From: Kitasatospora sp. A2-31
GTDB taxonomy: Bacteria; Actinomycetota; Actinomycetes; Streptomycetales; Streptomycetaceae
Direction: 5' to 3'
NCBI RefSeq assembly: GCF_022288725.1
Contig: NZ_JAKNTA010000001.1
Span: forward strand, 682,899 to 746,898
Length of the DNA: 64,000 nucleotides
The notes below the pieces were generated by a model. It was not told the origin of the DNA. It was given only the letters and a program-made list of their open reading frames with translations, and did not search any database. Below, piece after piece: positions 26,945 to 35,854 of this stretch (position 1 is the first letter of the stretch; each line of letters opens with the position of its first letter). The position numbers and the translations under genes were made by a program.

Positions 26945-27051
26945 GGGGAGGGGGCGCGCGCCCGGGAGGGGGGGCGCGCCCGGGAGGGAGCACTCAGGGG
27001 AGGGGGCGCGCACGGAGCATGGACGGAGCATCACACTCACGAGCATGCGAA

Positions 27052-27087
27052 GGGGCCACCCCCGGCGCGCTGCCGGCGGGTGGCCCC
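27052..27087 (-). terminator. Hairpin terminator of the S37 peptidase gene
   Basis: GGGGCCACCC (27052-27061) pairs with GGGTGGCCCC (27078-27087), and CCGGC with GCCGG inside the loop. It lies 14 bases past the stop of the leftward peptidase gene. Confidence 0.75.
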
Positions 27088-27100
27088 GAAGGGACAGGCC

Positions 27101-28585
27101 TTAGGGGCGGTCCCGCTCCACCTTCAGGCCCTCCTCGTCCAGCGGGCCGAACGGCGGGATCCGGTGGCTCTGAGCGAGCGAACGCGCGCCTGCGGCGTCG
27201 GCCAGGCCGGCCCACTCCAGCACCTTGGCGGTGGCCTCCGCCGACTCCGCCGCCGGCAGCTTGCCGATGTTGGAGCCGTGGTTGCCGCCGGGCACGGTGT
27301 AGACGTAGCTGTCCTCACTGCCCCAGCCCAGCCGGAACGGCTCGGCGCCCCACGGATCGTTCTGCCCGTAGACGAAGATGATCCGCTCGGCGGAGTGCCG
27401 CACCCAGCGGTCGATGTCGCGCATCGCGGACGGATCGAAGCGCATCGGGATGTCCTTCGGCACGTACGTCCGCGGCGAGTACAGCTCCTTGAAGTCGTAG
27501 TTCAGCACGCCCTTGAGGTGCGGCACGGCGAAGGTGGGCGAGCCCAGCTCGGTGCCCGCCTGGTAGTAGTACGGCGTGTAGGCGGCGAGCGACTGGTCGC
27601 TGTTGCCGGTGATGCCGACCTGCTCGTCGAACCACGCGTACAGCTGGTCGTCGGTGGCGGTGGCTGCGGCCGGCACCTTGGCGCAGTCCGCCTCGGTGCT
27701 GTACTGCCAGAACGCCCAGACCGTGTCGAGCACCCCGGCCTCGTACGCCCGGTCGGCGCTGCCCGTGGTGGCGAACGTCGAACCCGCGGCGGCGTTGTCG
27801 GCCACGTAGCGGGCCTCCAGGCGGTCGCGGCGGACCAGCAGCTCGCGCTGGGCCGCCGACAGCGCGGCGCGGCACTCCGGCGTGCCGACGTTCTGGAAGA
27901 ACTCGGTGTAGGCGGAGTCCTCGCGGTTGTCGACGTCGTTCGGCGCGACGTAGGCGATGGTGCCGTTCACGTCGTCGGGGAAGAAGCGGCGGTGGTAGGT
28001 GGAGGACATCCCGCCCTTGCTGGCCCCGGTGGAGAGCCACTCGCGCTGGTAGATCCGCTTGAGCGCGGTGATGATCCGGTGCGAGTCGGTGGCGGCCTGC
28101 CGGATGCCGGCCTTCGTCCAGTCGGCGGGCTCCGGGCGGGACGGCGTGAAGTAGCGGTACTCGATCGAGACCTGGTTGCCGTCGGTCAGCCGGGCCGGCT
28201 CGGTGCGGGACGGCGTGGTGCGCAGCGTGTAGCCGTTGGTGTAGAAGACGGTCGGGCGGTCGTACCCGCGGTGCAGCACGCTCAGCCGCTGCTGGAAGGT
28301 GCCCAGCCAGGGACGGAAGTGGTCGATCGGCTGGGTGTAGGTGAGCAGGAAGTAGCGGTGCTCGGCGTCGCCCGCGGGCTTCTCCTCGGTGACGGTCATG
28401 CCCGGGATCGCCGCGAGCCGGGCCTTGACGTCGGCCGAGGGGTCGTCGGCGACGGAGCCGGCGGCACCGGGGGCACCGGCGACCGCCCCCGGATCGGGCT
28501 GCGCCAGGGCGGGCGTCGCCGCGCCCAGGCCGATCAGCGGTATGAGCAGGACGGCGGCCAGCAGCCTTCTGAGCTTGGTTGACAT
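27101..28585 (-). CDS. Secreted S37-family prolyl tri/tetrapeptidyl aminopeptidase-like protein
   Basis: 494 residues from ATG 28585 (GGAG five bases upstream). Signal peptide (LRRLLAAVLLIPLIGLGAAT with ALAQ cleavage). The mature protein is an alpha/beta hydrolase-type serine peptidase: YFLLTYTQPIDHFRPWLGTF at the front, the nucleophile in STGASKGGMSSTYHRRFFP (GxSxGG), a late Asp in FVYGQNDPWGAEPF and the His in VPGGNHGSNIG. This matches MEROPS S37, whose Streptomyces member removes proline-containing tri/tetrapeptides outside the cell. Confidence 0.9.
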   Translation of the reverse strand: MSTKLRRLLAAVLLIPLIGLGAATPALAQPDPGAVAGAPGAAGSVADDPSADVKARLAAIPGMTVTEEKPAGDAEHRYFLLTYTQPIDHFRPWLGTFQQRLSVLHRGYDRPTVFYTNGYTLRTTPSRTEPARLTDGNQVSIEYRYFTPSRPEPADWTKAGIRQAATDSHRIITALKRIYQREWLSTGASKGGMSSTYHRRFFPDDVNGTIAYVAPNDVDNREDSAYTEFFQNVGTPECRAALSAAQRELLVRRDRLEARYVADNAAAGSTFATTGSADRAYEAGVLDTVWAFWQYSTEADCAKVPAAATATDDQLYAWFDEQVGITGNSDQSLAAYTPYYYQAGTELGSPTFAVPHLKGVLNYDFKELYSPRTYVPKDIPMRFDPSAMRDIDRWVRHSAERIIFVYGQNDPWGAEPFRLGWGSEDSYVYTVPGGNHGSNIGKLPAAESAEATAKVLEWAGLADAAGARSLAQSHRIPPFGPLDEEGLKVERDRP

Positions 28586-28624
28586 CAACTCTCCATCGAT
28601 TCAACGGAACTGTCGGACACTCTC

Positions 28625-28647
28625 CGGCAGCCGGCGGGCGGCTGCCG
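28625..28647. terminator. Small hairpin upstream of the S37 gene
   Basis: CGGCAGCC (28625-28632) pairs with GGCTGCCG (28640-28647). It sits 40 bases upstream of the S37 start. It could be a leader structure or part of the terminator of the preceding trypsin-like gene. Confidence 0.4.
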
Positions 28648-28676
28648 GTCGGGTCGGCCGTCCGGTAGACGGCCGA

Positions 28677-28708
28677 GTGGGCCACCCGCGGGATCGCGGA
28701 TGGCCCAC
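28677..28708 (-). terminator. Terminator of the trypsin-like protease gene
   Basis: GTGGGCCA (28677-28684) pairs with TGGCCCAC (28701-28708), with an inner CCGCG/CGCGG stem. It lies 19 bases after the stop of the leftward protease gene. Confidence 0.75.
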
Positions 28709-28726
28709 CGGCGAAAGGTGTGCTGG

Positions 28727-29629
28727 TCAGGGGCGCGGCAGGGTGCAGCCGGGCAGGGTGAGGTCGAGGCGGTTGCCGGCGGCGAAGCAAGCCGGGATGC
28801 CGTAGGTCTCCTGGGCGTAGTTGATGCCCTGGCGGACGGTCACCACACCGTTCGGGTCGACCTCGCAGGGGTTGTTGTCGGTGCAGCGCTGGCCGTCCTC
28901 GTTGCCCGTGTTGTTCACGGCGACGACCTGGCCGGTGTTGACGTCGACCACGGGCGAGCCGGAGGTGCCGCCGATGGTGTTGCAGCTGGAGGTGTAGCGA
29001 ACCGAGTCCTTCCAGGTCCAGCTGCCCTCCTTCAGCCGGTAGGCGAAGCCGTCGATCGAGCAGGAGTAGATCTTCTTCCAGTACCCGGAGACGACCTTGA
29101 TCGGGGTGCCCTGCACCGGGTGGCTCGCCGAGATGGTGAGCGGGGCGATGCCGTAGCGCGACTGGATCGAGGCGTAGGTGGTGTTCAGCTGGTAGATCGA
29201 CACGTCGGTGTCGGTCATCGTCCCGTAGACCACCTTGGTGGCGCGCAGCGTGGCGGCCTTGGCACCGGTGGAGTTGAGCAGCGTGAAGGACCGGCTGGAG
29301 GACCGGTTGACGAGCACCTCACCGGGGCCGGGGAACCCGGTCTCCAGGCAGTGGCCGTTGGAGAGCACGAGCGCCGGGTCGTTGGCGGCGGAGCCGGGGA
29401 GCCGGACCAGCGAGCCGGAGCAGTTGCTGAGCGCCACCGTACCGGCGAAGTTCACGGCGGCGGCCTGCGCCTGTCCCTGCGCCGCGGCCGGGCCCTGGTC
29501 CTGCGTCTCGGTCCCGGCCGCGGCGAGGGCCGTCGGCGACGGGGCGGCCGCCGCGCCGGGGGCACCGGCCAGGGCGGTGGCCCCGGCGAGCAGGAGCGTG
29601 GCGAGCATGCCTATGAGCGGCTTCTTCAT
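28727..29629 (-). CDS. Secreted trypsin-like (S1) serine protease
   Basis: 300 residues from ATG 29629. Signal peptide KKPLIGMLATLLLAGATALA ending AAAA. A pro-region with Gln/Ala runs to about residue 70. The catalytic triad is visible: His in LVLSNGHCLE, Asp in MTDTDVSIYQL, and Ser in NTIGGTSGSPVVDV, the GxSGxP motif. Several cysteines (NCSGSL, YSCS, SSCNTI, RCTDNNPCE, PACF) suggest disulfides of an exported enzyme. It shares direction with the S37 peptidase gene, so both may serve extracellular protein use. Confidence 0.9.
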   Translation of the reverse strand: MKKPLIGMLATLLLAGATALAGAPGAAAAPSPTALAAAGTETQDQGPAAAQGQAQAAAVNFAGTVALSNCSGSLVRLPGSAANDPALVLSNGHCLETGFPGPGEVLVNRSSSRSFTLLNSTGAKAATLRATKVVYGTMTDTDVSIYQLNTTYASIQSRYGIAPLTISASHPVQGTPIKVVSGYWKKIYSCSIDGFAYRLKEGSWTWKDSVRYTSSCNTIGGTSGSPVVDVNTGQVVAVNNTGNEDGQRCTDNNPCEVDPNGVVTVRQGINYAQETYGIPACFAAGNRLDLTLPGCTLPRP

Positions 29630-29737
29630 GAGAGACCTCTCGTCGTGGGGGTGCACCAAAGCTGGCGCGGACATGACGTGATGTCAAGAGTCCGACCACA
29701 ACGGGAGGTCAGGTCCGGCCGGTCCGGCCGGCGGGGG

Positions 29738-30445
29738 TCAACTGCCGTGCCAGTGGCGGCGTCCGAGGCTGATCAGCCGCAGCTGGAACCCGGCGGCGGC
29801 GGCGATCCGCCGCACGGCGGCCGGGTCGGCGCCGGCCGCCGGGGAAGCCTCCGGGCGGGCGGCGGGGTCGGCGCCCGGGTCGGCGGCCGGGTCGGCGCCG
29901 GCCGCCGGCGCCTCCAGCGCCTCCAGCGCCTCCAGGAAGGCGGCCGCCGTGGAGACCATCCGGTCGACGTAGAGCTCGGCCAGCATCCGCAGGTCCTCCG
30001 GGCTCCACCCCTCGGACGCGGGCTGGAGTGCCAGCGCCGCGCCGACCTCGGCGGCGAAGCGCCCCAGCTCGGCGTCGATCGCCTCCCGCACCTGGCGGAC
30101 CCCGCCGTGCCGCTCCCGCGCGAGGAAGCGGACGTGCGGGCGGTGGTCGCGGACGTGCTGCTCGATCACCTCCACCGCCCGGTCGATCACCTCCTCGGCC
30201 CCGTCCCCGCCGGCGAGCACCGAGCGGATCATGACGTGCAGGCTGGCGAGGGACTCCTCGACCAGGGCCACGCCGAGCGCGGCGAGGTCGGGGAAGTGCC
30301 GGTAGAACGCGGCCGGCGAGAGCCCGGCGGCACGGGTGACCTCGCGCACGCCGAGGCTCGCCAGGTTCTGATCGGCCAACAGGTGCAGCCCCGCATCCAG
30401 CAACGCACGCCGACTCTGCTGCTTCTGGGCCTGCCTGGCCCCCAT
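29738..30445 (-). CDS. FabR-like TetR family regulator
   Basis: ATG 30445 is chosen because MGARQAQKQQSRRALLDAG aligns with the start of E. coli FabR (MGVRAQQKEKTRR). GTG 30457 is an alternative. 235 residues. FabR resemblance runs through SLGVREVTRAAGLSPAAFYR, HFPDLAALGVALVEESLA, HRPHVRFLARERHGGVRQVR and the C-terminal LRLISLGRRHW. An inserted Ala/Asp/Pro repeat (AGADPAADPGADPAA) lies before the end. FabR/DesT proteins repress unsaturated-fatty-acid genes by sensing acyl-CoA. Two matching operator copies flank its divergent promoter region. Confidence 0.88.
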   Translation of the reverse strand: MGARQAQKQQSRRALLDAGLHLLADQNLASLGVREVTRAAGLSPAAFYRHFPDLAALGVALVEESLASLHVMIRSVLAGGDGAEEVIDRAVEVIEQHVRDHRPHVRFLARERHGGVRQVREAIDAELGRFAAEVGAALALQPASEGWSPEDLRMLAELYVDRMVSTAAAFLEALEALEAPAAGADPAADPGADPAARPEASPAAGADPAAVRRIAAAAGFQLRLISLGRRHWHGS

Positions 30446-30463
30446 GGTGTGACTCACGCCATT

Positions 30464-30485
30464 CAGTAAACAAGTGTTTGCCGAA
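30464..30485. promoter_or_regulatory. FabR-type operator 1
   Basis: Contains AAACAAGTGTTT (30468-30479), a perfect 12-base inverted repeat, within a 22-base element that ends in CCGAA and is repeated at 30519-30540. It starts 18 bases upstream of the regulator's ATG. The half-site spacing fits the AGCGTACA/TGTACGCT style of FabR boxes. Confidence 0.7.
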
Positions 30486-30518
30486 CTTGGCCAGCCAGGC
30501 GTAGAGTGGCAGAGGATT

Positions 30519-30540
30519 CAGCGAACAGTTGTAAACCGAA
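30519..30540. promoter_or_regulatory. FabR-type operator 2
   Basis: Same 22-base pattern as the first copy: CAG, two bases, AACA, one base, then KTGT and a CCGAA end. Here it contains CGAACAGTTGTAAACC. It lies 55 bases from copy 1 and 44 bases upstream of the small membrane gene, so the regulator can act on both directions. Confidence 0.65.
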
Positions 30541-30584
30541 CGCCGTGCCGAACCGACGGCGCACGGCCTCTGGAGGGGACCGCC

Positions 30585-30740
30585 ATGATCCTGCTCACCG
30601 CCCTCATCGCCCTGGGCGCGCTGGTCGGCGCCGCCGCGCACACCTCGCTCCCGGTCTTCCTCACCGCCTCCGCCGCCATCACCGCCTGGCTACTGGCATT
30701 CGGCGCCCGCGAGGGCCTCGCCCGGCTGCGACAGCGCTGA
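30585..30740 (+). CDS. Small membrane protein (51 aa)
   Basis: ATG 30585 follows a strong GGAGGGG site. The product (MILLTALIALGALVGAAAHT at the N-terminus, ARLRQR at the C-terminus) has two hydrophobic helices separated by a short turn and a basic cytosolic end. It is immediately downstream of two FabR-type operators, so it is likely controlled by the divergent regulator. No known family recognised. Confidence 0.65.
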   Translation: MILLTALIALGALVGAAAHTSLPVFLTASAAITAWLLAFGAREGLARLRQR

Positions 30741-30879
30741 GCCGCCAGCCCGGGCCGCCGCGACCCGGCCTCGCCCCGGCCTCGCCCCGCCGTCGTACCG
30801 GCGGGCGCCGACACGCGCCGGGCACACCCACGTCCGCCTCCGTCCGCGCGCTTTCCACTCGGGAAGGACCACCGCCACC

Positions 30880-31143
30880 ATGAGCACCGTCACGCCCCGT
30901 CACGACACCGCCGAGGCCGACAACCTGGCCGTCGCCTCGTTCCTGCTCGGCCTGCCGGGCCTGCTGCTCTTCAACCTCGTCCTCGGCCCGCTCGCGATCA
31001 CCCTCGCCACGCTCGCCCTGGTCCGCGGCACCAGCCGCCGCGGGCGCGCCGTCCTGGGCCTCGTGCTCGGCGTCGCCGCGCTGGTCATCCTCGTCGTCAC
31101 CAACGCCACCGCGCACGGCATGCTCTGGCAGATCGGCGACTGA
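30880..31143 (+). CDS. Small DUF4190-like membrane protein
   Basis: 87 residues from ATG 30880 (AAGGA upstream). Two membrane helices: VASFLLGLPGLLLFNLVLGP and AVLGLVLGVAALVILVVTNA, joined by LATLALVRGTSRRGRA. This resembles DUF4190-type proteins (a helical pair with GP and RG in the connecting loop). It shares direction with the 51-residue gene. Function unknown. Confidence 0.7.
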   Translation: MSTVTPRHDTAEADNLAVASFLLGLPGLLLFNLVLGPLAITLATLALVRGTSRRGRAVLGLVLGVAALVILVVTNATAHGMLWQIGD

Positions 31144-31244
31144 GCCCCGCTCAGGCCGCCGCCCGGCTCTCCGGCATGATCCGGCCAACCCGGGACACCG
31201 TCCGCATCCACCACGTACTGTGGCGCCATGGGCCGGGTGACCAC

Positions 31245-32144
31245 ATGGGGGCTGGAGTGACCACCGAGAACCGCAGCGACGCGGGCGCCGCACGGGCGGG
31301 AGGGGCCGGACGGGCCGGCCGTCTGCTCGCCGTGAGCGACCTGCACATCTCCTACCAGGAGAACCGCGACCTGGTGGAGAAGCTGCAGCCCGAGTCCCCC
31401 GACGACTGGCTGATCGTCGCCGGCGACGTCGCCGAGCTCACCACCTCGATCGAGTGGGCCCTGGGGCTCCTGGCCGAGCGCTTCGCCCGGGTGATCTGGG
31501 CCCCCGGCAACCACGAGCTCTGGACCCACCCCGACGACCCGGTGCAGCTGCGCGGCGTGGCCCGCTACGAGCACCTGGTGGAACTCTGCCGCGGCCTCGG
31601 CGTCGTGACCCCCGAGGACCCGTACCCCGTCTGGGAGGGCGCCGGCGGCCCGGTCGCCGTCGCGCCGCTGTTCCTGCTGTACGACTACTCCTTCCGGGCC
31701 CCGGGGACGACCACCAAGGAGGAGTCCCTGGCCGCCGCCTACAGCAGCGGCGTGGTCTGCACGGACGAGCGGATGCTCCACCCCGACCCGTTCCCGGACC
31801 GCGACTCCTGGTGCCGCGACCGCGTCCGCCTCACCGAGGAACGGCTCGCGGCCCACGACCCGGAGCTGCCGCTCGTCCTGGTCAACCACTACCCGCTGGT
31901 CCGCCAGCCCACCGAGGTCCTGTGGTACCCGGAGTTCGCCCAGTGGTGCGGCACCGAGCTGACCGCCGACTGGCACCGCCGCTTCAACACCGCCGCGATG
32001 ATCTACGGCCACCTGCACATCCCCCGGGTGACCCACTACGACGGCATCCGCTTCGAGGAGGTCTCGCTGGGCTACCCCCGGGAGTGGCACCGCCGCGGGC
32101 TGCCCGACCCGCTGCTGCGGGAGGTCTTCCCGCAGCGGGGCTGA
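31245..32144 (+). CDS. Calcineurin-like metallophosphoesterase
   Basis: 299 residues from ATG 31245. GTG 31257 is a near alternative. The five metal-site blocks are present: SDLHISY (D, H), VAGDVAEL (GD), WAPGNHELW (GNHE), VLVNHYPL (H), and IYGHLHIPRVTHYDG (GHxH). It is a cytosolic phosphatase/phosphodiesterase. Relatives in streptomycetes often sit near phosphopantetheinyl transferases, but here the PPTase gene is 10 kb away. Substrate unknown. Confidence 0.9.
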   Translation: MGAGVTTENRSDAGAARAGGAGRAGRLLAVSDLHISYQENRDLVEKLQPESPDDWLIVAGDVAELTTSIEWALGLLAERFARVIWAPGNHELWTHPDDPVQLRGVARYEHLVELCRGLGVVTPEDPYPVWEGAGGPVAVAPLFLLYDYSFRAPGTTTKEESLAAAYSSGVVCTDERMLHPDPFPDRDSWCRDRVRLTEERLAAHDPELPLVLVNHYPLVRQPTEVLWYPEFAQWCGTELTADWHRRFNTAAMIYGHLHIPRVTHYDGIRFEEVSLGYPREWHRRGLPDPLLREVFPQRG

Positions 32145-32211
32145 CCGCCGCAGGACTCCCGGGGCGGCACTGACCGCCGCAGGATCCGGGGCGGGACTGA
32201 CCGCCGCAGGA
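32141..32211. repeat. Triplicated 15-base element at the 3' end of the phosphoesterase gene
   Basis: CTGACCGCCGCAGGA occurs at 32141-32155 (containing the stop codon), 32170-32184 and 32197-32211, separated by GGGGCGG-type spacers. It lies between two convergent genes. The rest of the gap to 32318 has a GC-rich hairpin-prone stretch but no gene. Confidence 0.8.
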
Positions 32212-32318
32212 TCGACGGGGCGGGGGTGGGATGGGGCCGGCCGGTCCTGGGCACCACCCCACCCCACCCCCGCCCTCGCGGTTCCGTCGTGCTGCGCTAC
32301 GCCGCGGGGGCGCCGCCC

Positions 32319-34865
32319 CTAGGCAGCCGCCGAGGGCTCCGAGCGCTCGGAGCGCTCCGAGGGCTCCGAGGGCTCCGAGGGCTCCGGCCGGGCGCGCGCC
32401 ACCACCAGGTCGCCGTCGCTCACCTCGGCGAGCAGCGTGTCCCCCTCCTGCACCGTGCCGTCCAGCAACAGGTTGGAGATCCGGTTGTCCAGCTCCGACT
32501 GGATCGTCCGGCGCAGCGGCCGCGCCCCGAACTCCGGCTGGTAGCCCCGGTTCACCAGCCACTCCTTGGCACCCTCGGTGACCTCCAGCCGGACGCCCTG
32601 CGCCTTCAGCCGGCGCCGGCTGCGGTCCAGCATCAGGTCCACCACCTGGAGCAGGTCCTTCCGGGTGAGCGCGTGGAAGACGATCACCTCGTCGATCCGG
32701 TTGAGGAACTCCGGGCGGAACTGCGCCCGGAGGTCGCGCATCAGGTCGTCGCGGATCTCGTCCACGTCACCGGCGTGGTCCAGGATCCGCTGCGAGCCGA
32801 TGTTGCTGGTCATGATCACCACGGTGTTGCGGAAGTCGACCGTGCGCCCCTGGGAATCCGTCAGCCGGCCGTCGTCGAGCACCTGGAGCAGCAGGTTGAA
32901 GACGTCCGGGTGCGCCTTCTCCACCTCGTCGAAGAGCAGCACGCTGTACGGCTTGCGGCGGACCGCCTCGGTGAGCTGCCCGGCCTCCTCGTACCCCACG
33001 TACCCGGGCGGGGAGCCGACCAGCCGGGAGACGGTGTGCTTCTCCTGGAACTCGCTCATGTCGAAGCGGATCATCCGGTCCGGGTCGCCGAACAGCAGCT
33101 CGGCCAGGGCCTTGGCCAGCTCGGTCTTGCCGACCCCGGTCGGGCCGAGGAAGAGGAAGGAGCCGGTCGGCCGTTCCGGGTCGCCCATCCCGGCCCGGCC
33201 GCGGCGCACCGCCTGGGCGACCGCGGTGACCGCCTGGTCCTGCCCGATCACCTTCTCGTGGAGGTGATGCTCCAGCCGGAGCAGCCGCTCGCGCTCGGTC
33301 GCGTTCAGCTCGGCGACCGGGATGCCGGTCCGACCCGAGAGCACCTGCGCGATGTCGTCGGCGGTGACGTCGACGACCTCCTCGCGGGACTCCCCGATCG
33401 CCGCCAACTCGTCCTCGGTCTTCCGCAACTCGGTCTTCAGGTTGGCCGCACGCACGAACTCCTCGTCCGCGACGGCCTCCTCCAACTCGCGGCGCAGCTT
33501 GGTGATCCGCTCCTGGACCGGCATCGCCTCCGTGGAGGCGCTCAGGCTGCGCAGCCGCACCCGCGCCCCGGCCTGGTCCACCAGGTCGATCGCCTTGTCC
33601 GGCAGGAAGCGGTCGCTGACGTAGCGGTCGGACAGGGTCGCGGCGGCGTCCAGCGCCTCGTCGGTGAACCGCACCTGGTGGTGCGCCTCGTAGGCGTCCC
33701 GCAGGCCCCGCAGGATCTCGATCGTCTCGTCGACGGTCGGCTCCGGCACCAGCACCGGCTGGAAGCGGCGCTCCAGCGCGGCGTCCTTCTCCACGTGCCG
33801 GCGGTACTCGTCCAGGGTGGTGGCGCCGACCACGCTCAACTCCCCGCGGGCCAGGGCCGGCTTGAGGATGTTGCCGGCGTCCATCGAGCCCTCGCCGCCG
33901 CCGCCCGCGCCGACCACGGTGTGCAGCTCGTCCAGGAAGAGGATCACCCTCTTGTCCGCCGCCGTGACCTCGTCGATCACCGACTTCAGGCGCTCCTCGA
34001 ACTCCCCCCGGTACCTGGAGCCCGCCACCAGGGCGGTCAGGTCGAGCGAGACCACCCGCTTCTCCTTGAGGCTCTGCGGCACCTCGCCCGAGACGATCCG
34101 CTGCGCCAGCCCCTCGACGATCGCGGTCTTGCCGACGCCCGGCTCGCCGATCAGCACCGGGTTGTTCTTGGTGCGGCGGGAGAGGATCTCGACGGTCTGC
34201 TCGATCTCCTCCGCCCGGCCCACCACCAGGTCCAGCCGCCCGGCCCGGGCCTCGTCGGTGAGATCGCGGCCGTACTGGTCCAGCGTGGGTGTCGGGCTGG
34301 GATGCGCGCCGGTGCCGCTGCGCTCGCCGCCCACGCCGCGCCCGTCCAGCACCGTGCGCAGCGCCTCCTGCGAGGGCGCCGCCTCGCGCAGCGCCGTGCC
34401 CGCGCCCGACCGCTCCTCCTCCACCAGCGCGCCGAGGATGTGCTCCGGCCCGATGTACGACGCCCCCGCCGCCTGGGAGCGGGCGTGGGCGGCGAGCAGT
34501 GCGCGCTTGGCCGACGGGGTGAGCGACGGCTGCCCGCTCGGCGTGACCGGGCCGTCCCCGACCGGCAGGGCCTTGCTCAGGTCGTCGGCCAGCTGCTTCG
34601 GGTCGACCCCCGCGCGCTCCAGCATCCGACGCGAGGCCTCCACCCGGGTGGCCGCCCAGGCGAGGTGCCCGGTGTCGAGGTTGCTGCTGCCGTCCTCGAC
34701 GGCGCGCTGTGCGGCGAGGGAGAGCAGCTCCTGCGCGGACTCGCTCAGCAGCCGCCCGATCGGCACCCGCTGGACGGCGGGCGGGGAGGCCATCGGGCTC
34801 ATTCCGAAGAAGCGGCTGAGCAGATCGGAGAACGGATCGTTCGATCCGAACGGGGGCATCGTCAC
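32319..34865 (-). CDS. Clp-family AAA+ ATPase (ClpC/ClpB-like)
   Basis: GTG 34865 (GAGAGG nine bases upstream) or ATG 34859 starts a protein of about 848 residues. An N-terminal Clp-N double repeat is present ([20 protein letters not shown] and [19 protein letters not shown]). Two AAA+ modules follow: Walker A GEPGVGKT with LFLDELHT, and GPTGVGKT with [10 protein letters not shown]. Between them is a short UVR-like middle region ([19 protein letters not shown]), as in ClpC. The loop between TSNIGSQ and EFLNRIDEV lacks an obvious LGF/IGF tripeptide for ClpP docking. The tail is a Ser/Glu/Pro/Arg repeat. Likely an unfoldase/disaggregase for damaged proteins. Confidence 0.9.
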   Translation of the reverse strand: MTMPPFGSNDPFSDLLSRFFGMSPMASPPAVQRVPIGRLLSESAQELLSLAAQRAVEDGSSNLDTGHLAWAATRVEASRRMLERAGVDPKQLADDLSKALPVGDGPVTPSGQPSLTPSAKRALLAAHARSQAAGASYIGPEHILGALVEEERSGAGTALREAAPSQEALRTVLDGRGVGGERSGTGAHPSPTPTLDQYGRDLTDEARAGRLDLVVGRAEEIEQTVEILSRRTKNNPVLIGEPGVGKTAIVEGLAQRIVSGEVPQSLKEKRVVSLDLTALVAGSRYRGEFEERLKSVIDEVTAADKRVILFLDELHTVVGAGGGGEGSMDAGNILKPALARGELSVVGATTLDEYRRHVEKDAALERRFQPVLVPEPTVDETIEILRGLRDAYEAHHQVRFTDEALDAAATLSDRYVSDRFLPDKAIDLVDQAGARVRLRSLSASTEAMPVQERITKLRRELEEAVADEEFVRAANLKTELRKTEDELAAIGESREEVVDVTADDIAQVLSGRTGIPVAELNATERERLLRLEHHLHEKVIGQDQAVTAVAQAVRRGRAGMGDPERPTGSFLFLGPTGVGKTELAKALAELLFGDPDRMIRFDMSEFQEKHTVSRLVGSPPGYVGYEEAGQLTEAVRRKPYSVLLFDEVEKAHPDVFNLLLQVLDDGRLTDSQGRTVDFRNTVVIMTSNIGSQRILDHAGDVDEIRDDLMRDLRAQFRPEFLNRIDEVIVFHALTRKDLLQVVDLMLDRSRRRLKAQGVRLEVTEGAKEWLVNRGYQPEFGARPLRRTIQSELDNRISNLLLDGTVQEGDTLLAEVSDGDLVVARARPEPSEPSEPSERSERSEPSAAA

Positions 34866-34951
34866 GGTGGACCACCTCTCCCAAGGGTTTGGGCCCACAC
34901 AAACACAGCCCCCCGCGGCCCGCCTGTCGGGACGAAACGCCCCCCGCTCCG

Positions 34952-35683
34952 CTATCCGGTGACGTGATCGAGCAGCACGCCGCCGCTGTACGTCACCACC
35001 ATCGCCAGCGCGCCGCCCACGACGTTCCGCAGCACCGCCCGGGCCGGCCCGGCGCCGCCCAGCCGGGCGCTCGTCCAGCCCGACACCGTCAGCGCGACCA
35101 GCACCGCCGCCACGGTCACCGCCAACCGCCAGTCCTGCGGCGGCAGCAGCACCGCGAGCAGCGGCACCAACGCGCCCAGCGTGAACGCGGCGGCGCTGGC
35201 GAGCGCCGCCTCCCAGGGGTTGGTCAGCGCCTTCGGGTCGATGCCCAGCTCGGTGTGCGCATGCGCGGCCAGCGCGTCCCGCTCCGTCAGCGCCACGGCC
35301 ACCTGCCGCGCCAGGCCGTCGTCCAGCCCGCTCCCCCGGAAGAAGTCGGTCAGCTCGTCCAGCTCCCCCTCCGGGTCCTCCGCCAGCTCGCGCCGTTCCT
35401 TCGCCAGCGCCGCCCGCTCGGTGTCCCGCTGGGTGCTGACCGAGACGTACTCCCCCGCCGCCATCGACATCGCCCCCGCCAACAGCCCCGCCACCCCCGC
35501 CGCCAACAGCGCCGTCCGCGACCCGGAAGCCCCGGCGACACCCGTCACGATCCCCGCCGTGGACACCACCCCGTCATTGGCCCCCAGCACGGCCGCCCGC
35601 AACCAGTTCAGCCGCGCCGACAGCTCCGCCCGACTCTCCCCCGCCCCGGCCGCGCCGATCTGCTCCTCCATCACCGCCCACAT
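34952..35683 (-). CDS. VIT1/CCC1 family iron/manganese transporter
   Basis: ATG 35683 (35671 is possible) gives 243 residues. Family features are [20 protein letters not shown] in helix 1, then [21 protein letters not shown] cytosolic metal-binding helical hairpin follows ([20 protein letters not shown], with [17 protein letters not shown]). Helices 3-5 end in [17 protein letters not shown]. Members move Fe2+/Mn2+ out of the cytoplasm with proton exchange. The frame's longer upstream extension overlaps the NERD gene antisense and is not part of it. Confidence 0.9.
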   Translation of the reverse strand: MWAVMEEQIGAAGAGESRAELSARLNWLRAAVLGANDGVVSTAGIVTGVAGASGSRTALLAAGVAGLLAGAMSMAAGEYVSVSTQRDTERAALAKERRELAEDPEGELDELTDFFRGSGLDDGLARQVAVALTERDALAAHAHTELGIDPKALTNPWEAALASAAAFTLGALVPLLAVLLPPQDWRLAVTVAAVLVALTVSGWTSARLGGAGPARAVLRNVVGGALAMVVTYSGGVLLDHVTG

Positions 35684-35854
35684 CCACTCGTCTCGCTCCC
35701 CCTTTCCGCCTTCCCCGATCCTCCCCCGCCCCACCCGACCCCGCTCGCCACCGCCACGCCGCGCCGGTCCGGCCGCTTGGCTCGCTGCGTTCCCGCTCAT
35801 CGGTACGTGGGCATGCTGATCCCTTGTCAGGGAGGGCGCGCGGGAGGGGCGGGC

